DNA from: Petrosia ficiformis
Taxonomy: Eukaryota > Porifera > Demospongiae > Haplosclerida > Petrosiidae
Direction of reading: 5' to 3'
NCBI GenBank assembly: GCA_947044365.1
Contig: OX345640.1
Span: 3,708,001 to 3,772,000, forward strand
DNA length: 64,000 nt
The position numbers and the translations under genes are program-made. The notes under the pieces were generated by a model. That model was not told the DNA's origin, did no database searches, and saw only the letters and a list, made by a program, of their open reading frames with translations. Shown one piece after another: positions 13,090 to 25,500 of the stretch. Numbering within the stretch: position 1 is the first letter of the stretch; every line of letters begins with the position of its first letter.

Positions 13090-13617
13090 TAGTCTCGCGA
13101 TCCAGACTCCTCCCCTTTTGAGATCGGACGGCGGGGAGGGAGTCTGAGTTGACTTTTTCTGTTCCAGCTAAGGAATTTGGCCGCAAGTGTTGGTATGAAA
13201 ATTAGACCACATGTAAACTGTGAATATTGTTATTATTATTTATTCTACATCTGTGTTAAAAACTAAGATAGCTAATGAACAAATGACACATGATTTCACT
13301 AAGAATTTGTGTTTACTTTAAAGATGAGGCAGAAAGAAGCAGTAGCTGGCTTTTCACAAGAGTTGATGCCCTCTCTCGCCTACAGACCAGATCTGGGAAG
13401 TCTCTCCATTCTTCACAATTTATGATGTTTTTTTTTTTAATATTCCAGGAACGTCATATGTCGTTTAAAAAGACAAAAGAGTAGCAATAACAGTTTTTAA
13501 AAACAGTGCACTTTCACTCGCCATCTTCTAACGAGTAATAACGATATTCACAGTTTAAATGACCAGACTCCCTCCCCGCCGATCTCAAAAAGGGGAGGAG
13601 TCTGGCTCGCGAGACTA
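13090..13617. mobile_element. MITE with GC-rich terminal inverted repeats of about 55 bp
   Basis: The left end TAGTCTCGCGATCCAGACTC and the right end, read in reverse complement as TAGTCTCGCGAGCCAGACTC, continue as inverted repeats through a GC-rich CGGCGGGGAGGGAGTCTG stretch. The core of about 420 bp is AT-rich with no transposase frame. The TA at each edge fits a TA target duplication as used by Tc1/mariner-type elements. It lies between the first detected helicase exon and the CHMP7 start, in what should be a shared divergent promoter region. Confidence 0.75.
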
Positions 13618-13837
13618 CGTATACCTTTGTGAAACTTTAGTATAATAGGCAATTATTTATGTCCTTCTCATGACACTAACAAAATTTAAGTTCAGTTGTT
13701 TTTTTTTATTTCCAGATAATGCATTATAATATCCAGTTATTGCTCTGCCTTTGGTCCAATCCAGCAGCAATATTGCTATTGAGAGGTGTGTACACATTTA
13801 GAGGTGGAGCTCACTAAGCTCAGGCTTGTAAATAAAT

Positions 13838-16800
13838 ATGGTGTCTAAGAGAAGTGGTTTCACCCATCCTCTAGAATGGTCAGATGAAGAAAGGATGTAC
13901 TACCTGCTAGCACCATTTCCTCCAAATGTCCAACCTTCTCTTTCTGATCCCAAGATGGCTTTCTGGAGGTCACTTATTCTCTCCAGTAGTTTTGATCTTC
14001 AAGAATGGGTTTTCACAGAAAGAGAACTCTCTGATAGATTTCGATGGAAGGGTATTGAACCAAAATCTTTATCTCTTGTTATAAATGCTTTGGAGAAATC
14101 TAGAGAAATTCAAAGACTGTGTGACTATCAAAGGGAAGGGATTGGATGGGGTGAATGGGGAATGAAACTGTTATCACGTCCTGTATCTTGGGCATGGAGG
14201 AGATATGTATCAGGTGGACAAGACCACGGGGAAGTTGAGTTTGTATTAGTATCAATGATTAAGGTAGTTGAGTGTTGAGTATATAGTCTATAATTTTCTA
14301 GTATCATTCAAAGAACGATTGCTATTGCAAGCTTTAATATAAATACACACTAAGGTAATTTATAAGATAGTGGATATTTGTCTGGTACCAAACAAATGAT
14401 TGTTAGGAGATACTGCCTATTTCATTGCCAATCCTAGAGGACATGCCCCTTGATTCTAGGGTCTGGGTGTGAAAGGACTAATCAATAATTAATCTTAAAC
14501 TTAAAATTCGATCAAATTAATATACTAAGACAGTTCCTCCCATTTACTGGATGCATGAAATGTGATGGATGAAAACCATTTCAGCAAATAAAGAAGGAAT
14601 ACAGAAGTTACATTCATTATTTTAATTGTGCAACTACAGTTTATAATTATTAACTTAACCCTCACTGTCTTTACAGTAATCTTATTTCAAGTTGTTAGTT
14701 ATTCACTTCCTCTGCAGGAACTAGCAGATCGAGTTTATTCGGAACATTACAAACAGATAGAACATGTTACTACAGACTGTGTGATGTCTTATTCTCAGTT
14801 TGAAGAACACTGTAAAAGAGTGGTGAGTGGTGCTAGTGTAAAAAGCTATTGTGCTTTAGAGCTTCAATTACTGGAGGACAGGAAGATTTGTAGAACTGTC
14901 ACAGGAGAAAATGGAGAAGTGAGATATATACAGTACTCATTTATATGATATCATGTTTATCAAGCTAGCAGTCTAGCTACAGGTCTATGACCTACAAACA
15001 ATAGTCAGTGTTTTTATTGAATGCAAATAATTCCTACTGTTGTATATGCACAATGTGATTAATTATTAACTTTTTGAGCATGAGATTGTTCATAATTAAT
15101 ACTGCCGAACACTTTTGGGTTGACCACACCCACTTTCACATAGTGCAATAATAGATTGATCATGACAAAAGAAAAGTTACAATAATATTTCTCAATATCG
15201 AATGTTGAGTTGGTACTGGGAGATACCATCATGATTTTAATGATATTATTAACTGGTGTATCTAAAATTTGTACTTATAGTCAGCTTTTTCCTTATTAAA
15301 GGAATTGTTATTGTAATAATAAGCATTTCCATTTTTTAAACGTCTTTATTTTGACAGGTTATTATAAAATTTGCTGCTAGCAAAAATGAGAAAGTCAGTC
15401 CGATATCAGAAATGGATATTGGAATTCTAAGGTACTGTTAAGTGAGCTATTCTATTATTATTGTAGTCTAATATACTTCATTACTTAGCATCAAAAATAT
15501 AATTTCTTCACTGAATGAAAGAGTAAGTCAAAAATGTATTAAAATAAAAAGGTATATGTTAATTATGTATTAATTTTATTAATAGTTATTGTTATTATTA
15601 ATTTAATAGTTTGAAACAAAGAAGTATACAGTGTTTACGAAATAAGCAGAAAAAAGAAGTAAGTCATACATGACTATGTAATTCAATGTGTTCAGTTATT
15701 TTATATAATATTATGTTCAATAATCAGTGTTTCCCCCAGGATGAAGTATGAAGGGTGGAGGAATAAGTGCATCAGTGATACATGATGTTTGATCCACAGT
15801 GTTTTTCAGCATAAAATTCAAAATGAAAGTGTGACGAAGCAAGACTAAAGGGTGGGGAGCTGCCATAGTACTACCCTTTAGGGAAAACACTGCATAATTA
15901 TAGACTATTTCGTTTCTTTGCTTTTTTGTATCTTCTTGTAATAAAGGTGTGTGAAATAGAAGATTGGACGCATCTTTGACCATTTGTTTCTAAAATAGTT
16001 ATTTAACTCTGTTGTCTTCATAAAATGTATTAATGATTATATTTTCATATTATATTTATTACTATAGGCTCTTCATTACCTTAAAATGGCAAAATCCATT
16101 GAGGAACAAATGATAAATTTGAGGAAACAGTTGGATAATTTAGAATCTATATACAATCAAATACAAATGGCAGAAACCAATGCTAAGGTAAGTATTTTAA
16201 AATGAGGATTTCAAACAAGGTGGTGGGGGTGATGTGATTGTCCATTTCTATTATTTTTGCAGCCAGGCCATTTTTATTTTTATGGGTTATATGCTAGAAC
16301 AATGTAGAATAAGATGTACTACAATTCTCATGATTTTAGAAGGGGGGGGGGGGGAATCCCAGGTTTCCTCCTCTCCTGTATGGGCAGTTAACCAAATAAA
16401 CGTCAGTACTTTCCATTTGCATTGTAGGTCACGAAGGCATATGAAAATGGCTGTACTGCTCTTAAATTACTAAGAAGTAAACAAGGAATTACTCTAGAGA
16501 GGGTTGAAGATATAATGGATGAGATGAATGAGGTAAAGAAACGAAATTATCAATCAGTACAGATAAATATTCTCAGTGGCAATTAGTTGGCTATTCATTA
16601 TCATATTGAATGCCTACTGTTTAAATTTTGAATATATTATCTGAATAAAGAGATAGTTTAATAAACTTTAATTAGATTATTGAAATCAGCATCATATACT
16701 TCCTTGAAATTCTCTTCGAGTTTTGGGAAATTTAACTATACCCCCAAAAGTATATGGCAAACTTATAGGAAAGAAATCTCCCTGTATAACTGAGTCTGTC

Positions 16801-19230
16801 AATAGTAGTGATGGTTTAGTAAATACTGTTACTAATATTAATAAGATTACTATATATGAAATAATATCAATTCATTTACTCACATTTTGCCTCTTAAGTA
16901 TTAATTTAATTCACCTAATGTTTAAATTATGAATAGTATCAGAAACCAATTTAGCCATACAAATTATTATTGTTATTATTATTATTACTAATATTATTGT
17001 TTCTGATACTATTCATAATTTAAACATTAGGTGAATTAAATTAATACTTAAGAGGCAAAATTTGAGTAAATGAATTGATATTATTTCATATATAGTAATC
17101 TTATTAATATTAGTAACAGTATTTACTAAACCATCACTACTATTGACAGACTCAGTTATACAGGGAGATTTCTTTCCTATAAGTTTGCCATATACTTTGA
17201 TAGACATGGTAAAATCTAACAACATGTTCCTCCACTTTGAAAATAATCATGACTGAACAATCACCAAATTTAATCCTGACAATTTGTAAGTTTCGGTAAA
17301 CTTTACCCTTGCCAAATAAAACTGCTATATATAATTATGGTACTATGTTAAATATATTAATAATTCTTTACTTACAATAGCTCATAGATGAAGGAGAGAG
17401 GGTGTCTGAGACTTTAGCTAATGGTGAGTTAACTCATTGAAATATGTATGTAACATAATGTTTTGTATACATAGATATGGATGTTGAGATTGATGATGAA
17501 GAGTTAATGAAAGAATTGGATATTCTAATAAAAGAGGATGAGAAAAGTTAGCACATTGAAATTAGTGTTGCACCTATACAGCAATTTGCCTATAAGCCTA
17601 TATGCCTATATTTCATAATCCAAATTGCCCAAATCCAATCCGATATTGTCTATGTGGAATATAATATTATAGTTTACAACTGTTCATACATGGTAGTGTT
17701 AATTATTCTATTGTTCGTGTGCTATACATTCAGCCCAAAGTACATGTAGTTACAGGCATATTCAGCCTTGGTTGCACATATCTTCAGATTATACTTGTAG
17801 AGTTTGACGATATTATAATCTGCAAATCCTGAAAAATATTGTGTAAGCTGCATAGACAATGTATAGGCAATGTATAGGCAATGCAGTTGCCTATACCGAT
17901 ACTCTGCGTATACCGATACTGATACTCTGCCTATATCTTCAATATAGGCACCTATTCAGATCCCTATTAACTTTGTAATCCATTAGACTGGCTGACTTTA
18001 AGTGATTTTCAAATTCAGTTTCAATTCCATAATCATTTATTTTAACTATACTGAAAATGGAAGGCAGAGATCAAACTTCCTGAATGAAGTTTTGAATGTA
18101 CATTTAGTGTGCAGCTGAAATTCAAGTATTTGTGTATTTATAAGTTGTCTCATTTGAAGCTAATATTTTTATCTACATAAATGGCCATTCGTGTTTTGTC
18201 TTGTCTTGATACTTTGGTCATCTACTATATATGCCCACACACACACAGTTTTTGATTTTGAGGAGGATCGAATTACAGGCCTTCCATTTAGTGGAGCCTC
18301 GGAGTTCTGTCCAAATGCAATTGTATATTTTGTTCATTTGTAGATATAGGAGCAGGTATGATTGATATTAATGAAGATGAATTGATAAAAGAGCTAGATG
18401 CCCTAACAATAGAAGATGAAAAAGGTTAGATAATTATTTTAATATGTGCCTAGTACTGTTTTATAATGGATAGTATAGATTCATTTACTTTACAGGTGAC
18501 ACTAACGCTCTTAAAAGAATGACAAATCCAAAATTGCATCAAGATGAACCACAACATCACGTAAGTGTTTCCAAATCAGCATATCCAAATGAGAGATATA
18601 ACTAGTATGTCATAATGTTTAGACTAGGGTACTAGCAGGGAACTACACTATAAACTAAGTGTCCTGGGGCTTGCCCTACATGCTTTTAAATTAATTCTAG
18701 GGCCTCGAAGGGTTGTGCAATTCCTTGCTTGGTTTTAACCAGAAGAGGTACAGAACCCTCAACATGTAGCAATTAATTACTTCTCTCAAAGTGGGTGTGG
18801 TCATTAATACTTTTCAGATGGCTTACTTGCAAGTTGCTATTGGCACTAGTCCACTACTTTACTGTAGCTAAGTCGTTCAGCTGTTGTCCACCAGCTTTGT
18901 TGTAAGCAATGCATCTGTCGATGCATTGCTTACAACAAAACGTTCTGCCAACAGTATCAGATTAGTAGATTACTTTAACGTCTACATTCATTAGTGCACT
19001 TATGGACGTCACAACATCAAGTGACTTCTATCACCTTCTGCCTACATAAGGAGGGTTGATTACATAAAATAATTTATATGAATAAGTAATTAGCAAATGA
19101 TTTATTTTGTGCCCTTTTATATCTCTCAGTGGCCCAGTGAATCAGATCTTTATGAGTTCATTATCCCAAACAGGTTTCTCAATCAAGAGAAAAGACTAAA
19201 ACTACTGATAAAGTTGTTGTACTCTGTTAG
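13838..19230 (+). CDS. CHMP7: CHMP7-like ESCRT-III protein
   Basis: Twelve exons: 13838-14263, 14718-14918, 15358-15431, 15489-15551, 15610-15658, 16068-16187, 16428-16532, 17381-17423, 17475-17546, 18344-18424, 18496-18560, 19174-19230. Phases agree throughout and give 451 residues, close to the usual length of about 450. The N-terminal winged-helix region (EWSDEERMYYLLAPF, then WGEWGMKLL, then PVSWAWRRYV) and the Snf7-like helices (KKEALHYLKMAKSIEEQM, GCTALKLL, VEDIMDEMNE) align with CHMP7 as I know it. Known CHMP7 acts at the nuclear envelope with LEM2 and recruits ESCRT-III for resealing and endosomal sorting. Exons 9 and 10 encode similar acidic MIM-like segments (EELMKELDILIKED and EDELIKELDALTIED). 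The donor of exon 4 (at 15552) was chosen over an upstream GT at 15522 because only it keeps phase with exon 5. The start ATG at 13838 opens the conserved region. Confidence 0.9.
16747..17198. repeat. Fold-back element with two 200-bp arms inside CHMP7 intron 7
   Basis: Left arm 16747-16946 and right arm 16999-17198 are reverse complements of each other over 200 bp each, with at most a few mismatches seen (for example CTCACATTTTG against CTCAAATTTTG). The loop of about 52 bp is made of ATT repeats. Each arm reads the same open frame of about 65 residues, which is a by-product of the symmetry. The element may be a recent long fold-back insertion. Confidence 0.9.
18896..18939. repeat. Perfect hairpin with 20-bp arms in CHMP7 intron 11
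   Basis: TTTGTTGTAAGCAATGCATC at 18896-18915 is followed by the loop TGTC and its exact reverse complement at 18920-18939. In the duplicated CHMP7 fragment near 34490-34525 the left arm is degraded and the right arm kept, so the hairpin is no longer able to form there. Confidence 0.85.
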
Positions 19231-22200
19231 TCTACTTGTATAATACATGTATATATATATATATGTCATTTTATATATATATATAATTATAATTATGTCA
19301 TTTTATGTGGAGTTTAGAGCATTTAGCTTAAATAATATTTTTAAAAAATCAAATCAAATTAATAAGATGTCCATTAAGAATGAGTGAATTCAACAAAGTT
19401 GATTTTTTGGGTTCACACTCAAACTCTTTATCAATTTTAAAACTCTGGGCGATGTCATGGAAACTCAAAAGTATACATATTTTTGAAATCATCTCTTGAT
19501 CTTTTACAATAAGACTAGACTAAACAATACTAGACTGCTAATCACCCTTTTAATAAGGCTAATCTGGCAACTTAAGATGTTCTAGTAACTGCTTTTAACT
19601 GATTTTGGTTGCTCCAAACTACTTCTGTTCGATACAATTGCCCATACAAATCTCATGTGATCTACATCTGTTCCCAATCCCTTTCATTTCCTTTATCTAT
19701 GATGGACAACTTTAGTCAACTTAGAAAAAAATATATATATATATATTCATGGTATCACTTATCATTCCTAGTAACTGCTTTTATCTGCACCATAAATAGT
19801 ATTATGGTATTTAGACAAATCATGAATATTTTCTTTCACATGATGATGCACAAACATGTATTGCTATTTGATAGGTGTATTGTTACTTTCTTAGTAAAGG
19901 TCATTCAAATTCACTTTGACCTCAGAAAAATGTTCATAATTTTAGTTTGGAATGACCAACAATCTTCTTGCCTTCACCATTTTCATAATTATAATTGTCC
20001 TTTTTTGGTATGTCAAATTTCAATCCTTTATGAGTTACAGACAAATCATGTATTACTCTTATGACAGTAAACCATATTCCATAATTATAAAGCCATTGCA
20101 TCCAAATCTTTAGTATATTGTGGATGTCAATAGACTTCTGACTAGTTTTTTGTTGAGCTTTTTTCTTGTTGTGAATAGCTGAAGAATGTCCTTAGGCTGA
20201 AAAAATTTGTTTATTCAATAATGCTTTTAACAAAACTACATAAAAAATATGTGCTGTTATATTGATATCATGCACTATTATGTACATAGCATGTTCAATA
20301 ATGATGGTAACTATACCTTTCTAAACAATCCTTTTAAGAATTTTTCAAATCTGGTGATAGCATTAAATATATGCATGTAAACAATTAATGTAAGACATGA
20401 GCACTGCCTGTCTTGAACCAGAGGGGTCCAATTCATTCAAAGATTGCTCTTGGAGGCGGGCAGTACTGTCCCATAAACTTTTGTTTAATAATTATAGTTA
20501 GTTTTTTCTCCAGTATTACTTTCTGAGAACAATTCTTCAGTAAAATTTTACTGAAGAATGTTAGTACTGTACACATAATTATGTGGTTCTATTATTGAGA
20601 TACCTCAAATTTTAAATGTTTCGTCTCTAGCTGAAATTCATCTGGTCAATCTGTTTACAACCCACTTTTGATGACAAATCATAATTATATATAACAAGTT
20701 ACCAATCAATTTTGGGGGTGTGTAGCTAGGGAGGATTGACCAATTGTAATCACTTGGACTCGCCCCAATCAATGACCATAAAATTGTGCGAATTTCGCCC
20801 CTTTTGTCATTCGTCCGCCTATACTGATTGAGGCTCACAGTTGGAAATTTGCTGCAGCAGCATTCTTTCACCGTATATACAGTCCAGGAACAAAACAGTG
20901 ACATATACCAAAGAAACTGTTAATTCTAGGTAAGATAATTATGGGTAATATAATTTATAATGAAGTGGCAGCCAGACGGCTATCGTCTGGCACTTTCTTC
21001 TACCCGGTATATATATATAGGCAGTCAAGCAAGCTGTCAGTGTTGGGGTATTTATAAAGGTATCCTGCCACCATAATTTGCAACACTTATTTATTAATGC
21101 CCTATATATAAAATGACTGGATTACAGAAACTCTAGCTAACTGCTAGCGATCAACATACACAGCTGTTGGTGTAATGCTTTTAGATAGCAGAGATATGCA
21201 TGCAGGTGCAAAGGAATCTTCCAGGAAAATTTCTTTAATGTTGTAGTTTCGACTCACCGATGTACGCTTTATATGTTTATGTCAGTGCGGCGACGTAGAC
21301 TAAGTCGGCCGGATCTGGCCGCGCGCAAGAATCGGCGCCGCGAGACACGTATCACGCAAATGCGAGGATTTCGTCTAACGTATCCTTTTTGGGTTGTAGT
21401 ATATGCTGTATTTAAGGAACAAACAAATGAACAATTTATTCTACATTCATGGAGCTAAATCTCCATATACATGTACTATTAGTTTGTCTTATACAATTCT
21501 GCACATTATAATTGTCTTAAAATCATAGTTTAAAGCCAGCTTACTTTGAGTGGTGAACATCAGCGGACTAATAAGTAAAGTAGAATATACTTACTGCAAC
21601 CAAAGACTATATACTGTCAGCTAACCAGTGAACCATGCTGATTCCAGAGTAGACGAATAGATTACACCCTTGATGCCCCATATACATGATCACAGTTTCT
21701 GTAATTAACCCTTATTGATTGTTTATAATTTTATACGGGTTACAAAACAACTTTATCCTGCAACCTTAACATTCACAAGAATTATCAATGAGTTATAATT
21801 ACGTCTTCAACTTTAGATTATTATTATGACCCGTAGGGCCATCTCTATGATTGCTTTCCACGGGGTTTAATGTATATATTTTCTTGTGTCCACTTGCGCG
21901 AATATGCATACGAAGTTGCGTCATTCCCGGGGGCTCGGTCAATTAATGGGTGTGACGCGTAAAAGAACGCGCGCTCGAGCTCTAACAGACCAGCAGAAAG
22001 AAAGCTGCCTGTAGCCGCTAAGTAGCTTACGTAGAAACTGGAACTAATAGCTAGCTATTCTGCCTGAAATATATTCCTAAAGTTCTACAAGGTCCTATGA
22101 AAGGTCAGGAGAGTAGATAATCAAAATAATAACTATAATAAGCTGTTGTCTTTCATAAAGTCAGCCATGATTACTGAATGCTGGACACCACAAAGCAGTC

Positions 22201-22529
22201 ATAGGGATACTTTTATCTTCACTTAAATTTGTAAAGCAATCGTAGGGATGTTTTTTTCTCTATATACACTTGTTTTTCATACGTGTCTCAAATCAATTTT
22301 TCTTCTTACCTTTTAAACTTACATTATAAGCTTTGTAGAGACTTCAGAGAGTAAGTGCTTTCCCTGTAGCCTTGTGTGCTGTGTTCAAGTGCATGTATTT
22401 TATACAAACTATGCATACTAGATACAGGCCATAAAGTCAGCTGTAGCACTATACATGTAGCTACTTGTATAAATTAACACGTAGAAGTTCTTTTATTATA
22501 GTTCTCTTTATTCTTGTTATAGATAATAA
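19231..22529. other. Spacer between CHMP7 and TRAF 1, partly repeated at 40.4-42.4 kb
   Basis: No intact gene is supported. Segments near 19780-19860 and 20390-20700 recur at 40600-40690 and 41130-42240, showing that the spacer was duplicated with the TRAF gene. It also holds a gene Z exon relic (20400-20478), a 26-bp perfect palindrome near 20532-20557, a GC-rich island at 21285-21365 and, at 21830-22090, sequence shared with the gene Z intron at 63190-63480. The last bases before the TRAF start end in TTATAG|ATAATAA, an acceptor that suggests a 5' untranslated intron. Confidence 0.6.
20400..20478 (-). pseudogene. Relic of a gene Z exon
   Basis: Read on the minus strand, CCGCCTCCAAGAG is followed by CAATCTTTGAATGAATTGGA and CCCTCTGGTTCAAGACAGG. 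The gene Z exon at 63766-64000 has the same three blocks in the same order (CCACCTCCAAGAG, GAATCTTTAGATCAATTGGA, CCCTCTGGATCAGGACGG) with additional sequence between the first two. The copy here has lost that internal part and the splice donor, so it is a decayed duplicate. A further copy is split around 41141-41160 and 41983-42030. Confidence 0.55.
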
Positions 22530-25500
22530 ATGGATGAAGAAATTCAGTTTGTTAATCCACCACCTTATGACTACACTTGTCCTGTCTGTCTTCAATTACT
22601 GAAAGATGCCCACCAGACAACATGTTGTGGTAATCATATATGTTATGAATGCATTACTCAACTTAAGAGCATGCCAGATGTCACATGTCCTCAATGCCGC
22701 CATGATAATTTTGATACAACTCCTGACAAGTTCTTCTCACGTCAATTGCAAAATTTGGAAGTTCGTTGCCATTATTCCAATGCAGGATGTGGTTGGACTG
22801 GTGAGCTGCACTACCTGGAAAAGCATCTAGAAACAACCTGCAAAAGACGTGTAGTGGCATGTCAACATTGTAACTCCAAGGTTAGCTCAAGCTCAATGAA
22901 AGACCATTTACCAATTTGTGAGGAGTTATTTATTGATTGTCCTAACGGATGCCCAAATGGTAAAAATAAACGTAAAACAATTCAAAACCATCTCGAAAAC
23001 GAATGCCCTTTACGAGTAATTGTTTCTTCATCAAGATCAGTGGATAGCATACCATATGCCGCTAACAAGATTGTCCAAACAGTACCACTATCCTTTACCA
23101 TGACAAATAGCTCACGTTATTTGAAGAGTGTAAATCCTTGGTTTGGCGCTCCATTTTATACTCATAATGAAGGCTATAAGCTTTGTCTTAAACTTCTTGC
23201 AAATTATTACAAAAATGGTGTAATCGCAGTACATGCATGTGTCTTAAAAGGAAAGTACGACCGATTTCTTCAATGGCCTCTTCACGCTGCAGTAGAGGTG
23301 AGTCTCTTTAACTGGAGAGACAATAGAAACCATTTTAACAAGACACTTGATCTTCCAGGAGACCATTTCTGCAGTCAAACGTTTACTGAGAAGCTGCCTT
23401 TATTAGGTAAAGGTATAACAGAATTTATTTCTTGCAGCGAGCTTTTGTATAATTCTGATAAGAATACAGAGTATCTACAACATGACTGTTTAAGCTTTAG
23501 AGTAAACAAAATAACTATTTTTCCAACACCCAAAATTCCAGAGCTTCCACCGTGGGCTACAGTGAAGTGTGTATGTCATTTTGTGGTTACCTCATTTGCT
23601 TATAACAAAAGTAAAGCTGCTACATTTTATGGTCCTCCTTTTTATACACATGATAGAGGATATAAGCTTTGTGCTTTGGCTTATCTTGATGGGTTTGACA
23701 CGGGAAAAGGTTCCCATGTATCTCTTTATGTTGCACTCATGAAAGGTGAGCATGACGATATATTAGCTTGGCCTTTCAGCGGAGATGTTTGTATTTCCAT
23801 GCTAAATTGGAGGGAAGACAAGAACCATCAAGAATCTACAATTAGATTTAATAAAGGAATAGCAAGTGCTGCTACCGCTAGAGTGGTTGCTGGTCATAAT
23901 GTTGCTCCAAAATGCTGGGGATACCCACAATTCATAGCACACTCTACCCTTCCATATAATGGAAGTACGAAAACAGAATTTCTAAGAGATGACTGCCTTC
24001 TTTTAAAAGTTAAATCTGCGGTATTTTACTCATCTTTTGGCGATTCTAAAGTTCCATCTTGGAGACACCGTGCGCAAAACTCTCAATCCCTTTGTGAGTT
24101 TACTTTAAGCCAGTTTTCTCTACGCAAGCAACACAACAATGAATATTACACTGATGCTTTTTTCAGTCATAGGAATGGATATAAAATGCAGCTTAGAGTT
24201 GATGCTAATAAAAAAGGTTATGTTGGAGTGTTTGTGTTTTTAATGAAAGGCCCAAATGATGATAATCTCCTGTGGCCTTTTTGTGGTGATATTGTAGTTG
24301 AGCTCCTGAATTGGAGAGAAGATGGTGGCCATTACAAAAAAATTATACAACTGTCACCAAATGTTACTAATACTGCACGTAATCGTGTAACAGATGGTGA
24401 ACGAGGAGGCTCAAGCTGGGGGTATGATCAGTATATACAACATTCAGAACTACATTCCAACAATACACAGTATCTTCAAGATGATTGTCTTTATTTTCGA
24501 GTGAAAGAGGTAGCTGTCTATTCAACTGCTCTTTGTTGGAAATCTCCAAGGTGGCAAAATCCTCAGTCAGTTTCACCTTACCTTGAATTTACCCTTACAA
24601 ACTTTTCAAAGCATCGTGACCTTGGTACCTCCTACATAAGCAATGCATTTTTAGCAGGCTACAACTTGAAAATGCGGCTAGAAATTAAAGCACGTAGAAC
24701 CGATGTTGCTTTATGTAAACATGTTGCAGTATATGCCACAATAATGAAAGGTGAAAATGATGACAACTTAGTGTGGCCTCTTGAGGCCGATATTGTTATT
24801 GAGCTTCTCAATTGGAGAGGAAACGTTAACCATCAAGTTCACACAATATCGTTCAATGAACGAACACCAACTGCAATTAGGAGCCAAGTTACATCTGGAG
24901 AAGCAAATTCAGAAAGTTGGGGTACACACGAGTTGATACCTTATACCTCACTCAGTTACAACAATGCCACTAGTACTGAGTATTTACAAGATGATTGTCT
25001 GAGGTTTAGGGTCAAAGAAGTAGTTGTGTATTCAACTCCACATTCCAGAAAAATTCCCAATTGGCAAAGTCGCTTTCCTCGATTTCCTGAGTTTACAGTA
25101 ACACAAATCTCTCGACGTATGAAATTAGAAAATGTATTTTACAGCCGTTCAGTTTATACTTCCCAAGGTTATAAGATGTGCCTTAAAGTACATGCTAGTG
25201 GTTATGGTTCTGCTAAAGGCACACATGTATCTGTGTATGCATACTTATTAAAAGGTGATCACGACGATACAATACGTTGGCCTTTCACTGGTGATATTGT
25301 TATTGAGATTTTGAATTGGAAAGGTGACCACAGTCATCATAGAAAGGTTTTACAATTTGACGATGATAGTACTGATGATTCTCGTAATAGGGTTTATGAA
25401 GCTGATATTGCTCCAAGTGGTTGGGGTAATGGTGAAGTAGTACCTCATAGCATTTTGTTCCCTAGATATGCCTCAGATACCGAGTATCTTGAAGATGACT

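Noticed and set aside
15522..15527. Earlier splice donor for CHMP7 exon 4 (AGA|GTAAGT)
   Set aside because: It has the better consensus but leaves phase 0, which gives a stop in the next exon. The donor at 15552 keeps the frame and the expected length of the first Snf7 helix.
15715..15985. 88-residue minus-strand frame inside a CHMP7 intron
   Set aside because: No domain and no splice partners; intronic on the other strand.
16723..17225. Two 69-70 residue frames with the same sequence on opposite strands
   Set aside because: They are the two arms of one inverted repeat and not genes.
17560..17960. Clustered TATAGGCA/GCCTATA motifs that might be a CRISPR-like or regulatory array
   Set aside because: Spacing and repeat length are irregular, and the DNA is animal; it is degenerate low-complexity intron sequence.
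19609..20064. Open frame of about 150 residues on the plus strand
   Set aside because: It is Ile/Phe/His-rich, has no recognisable domain, and the partly homologous spacer near 40.6 kb does not keep the frame.
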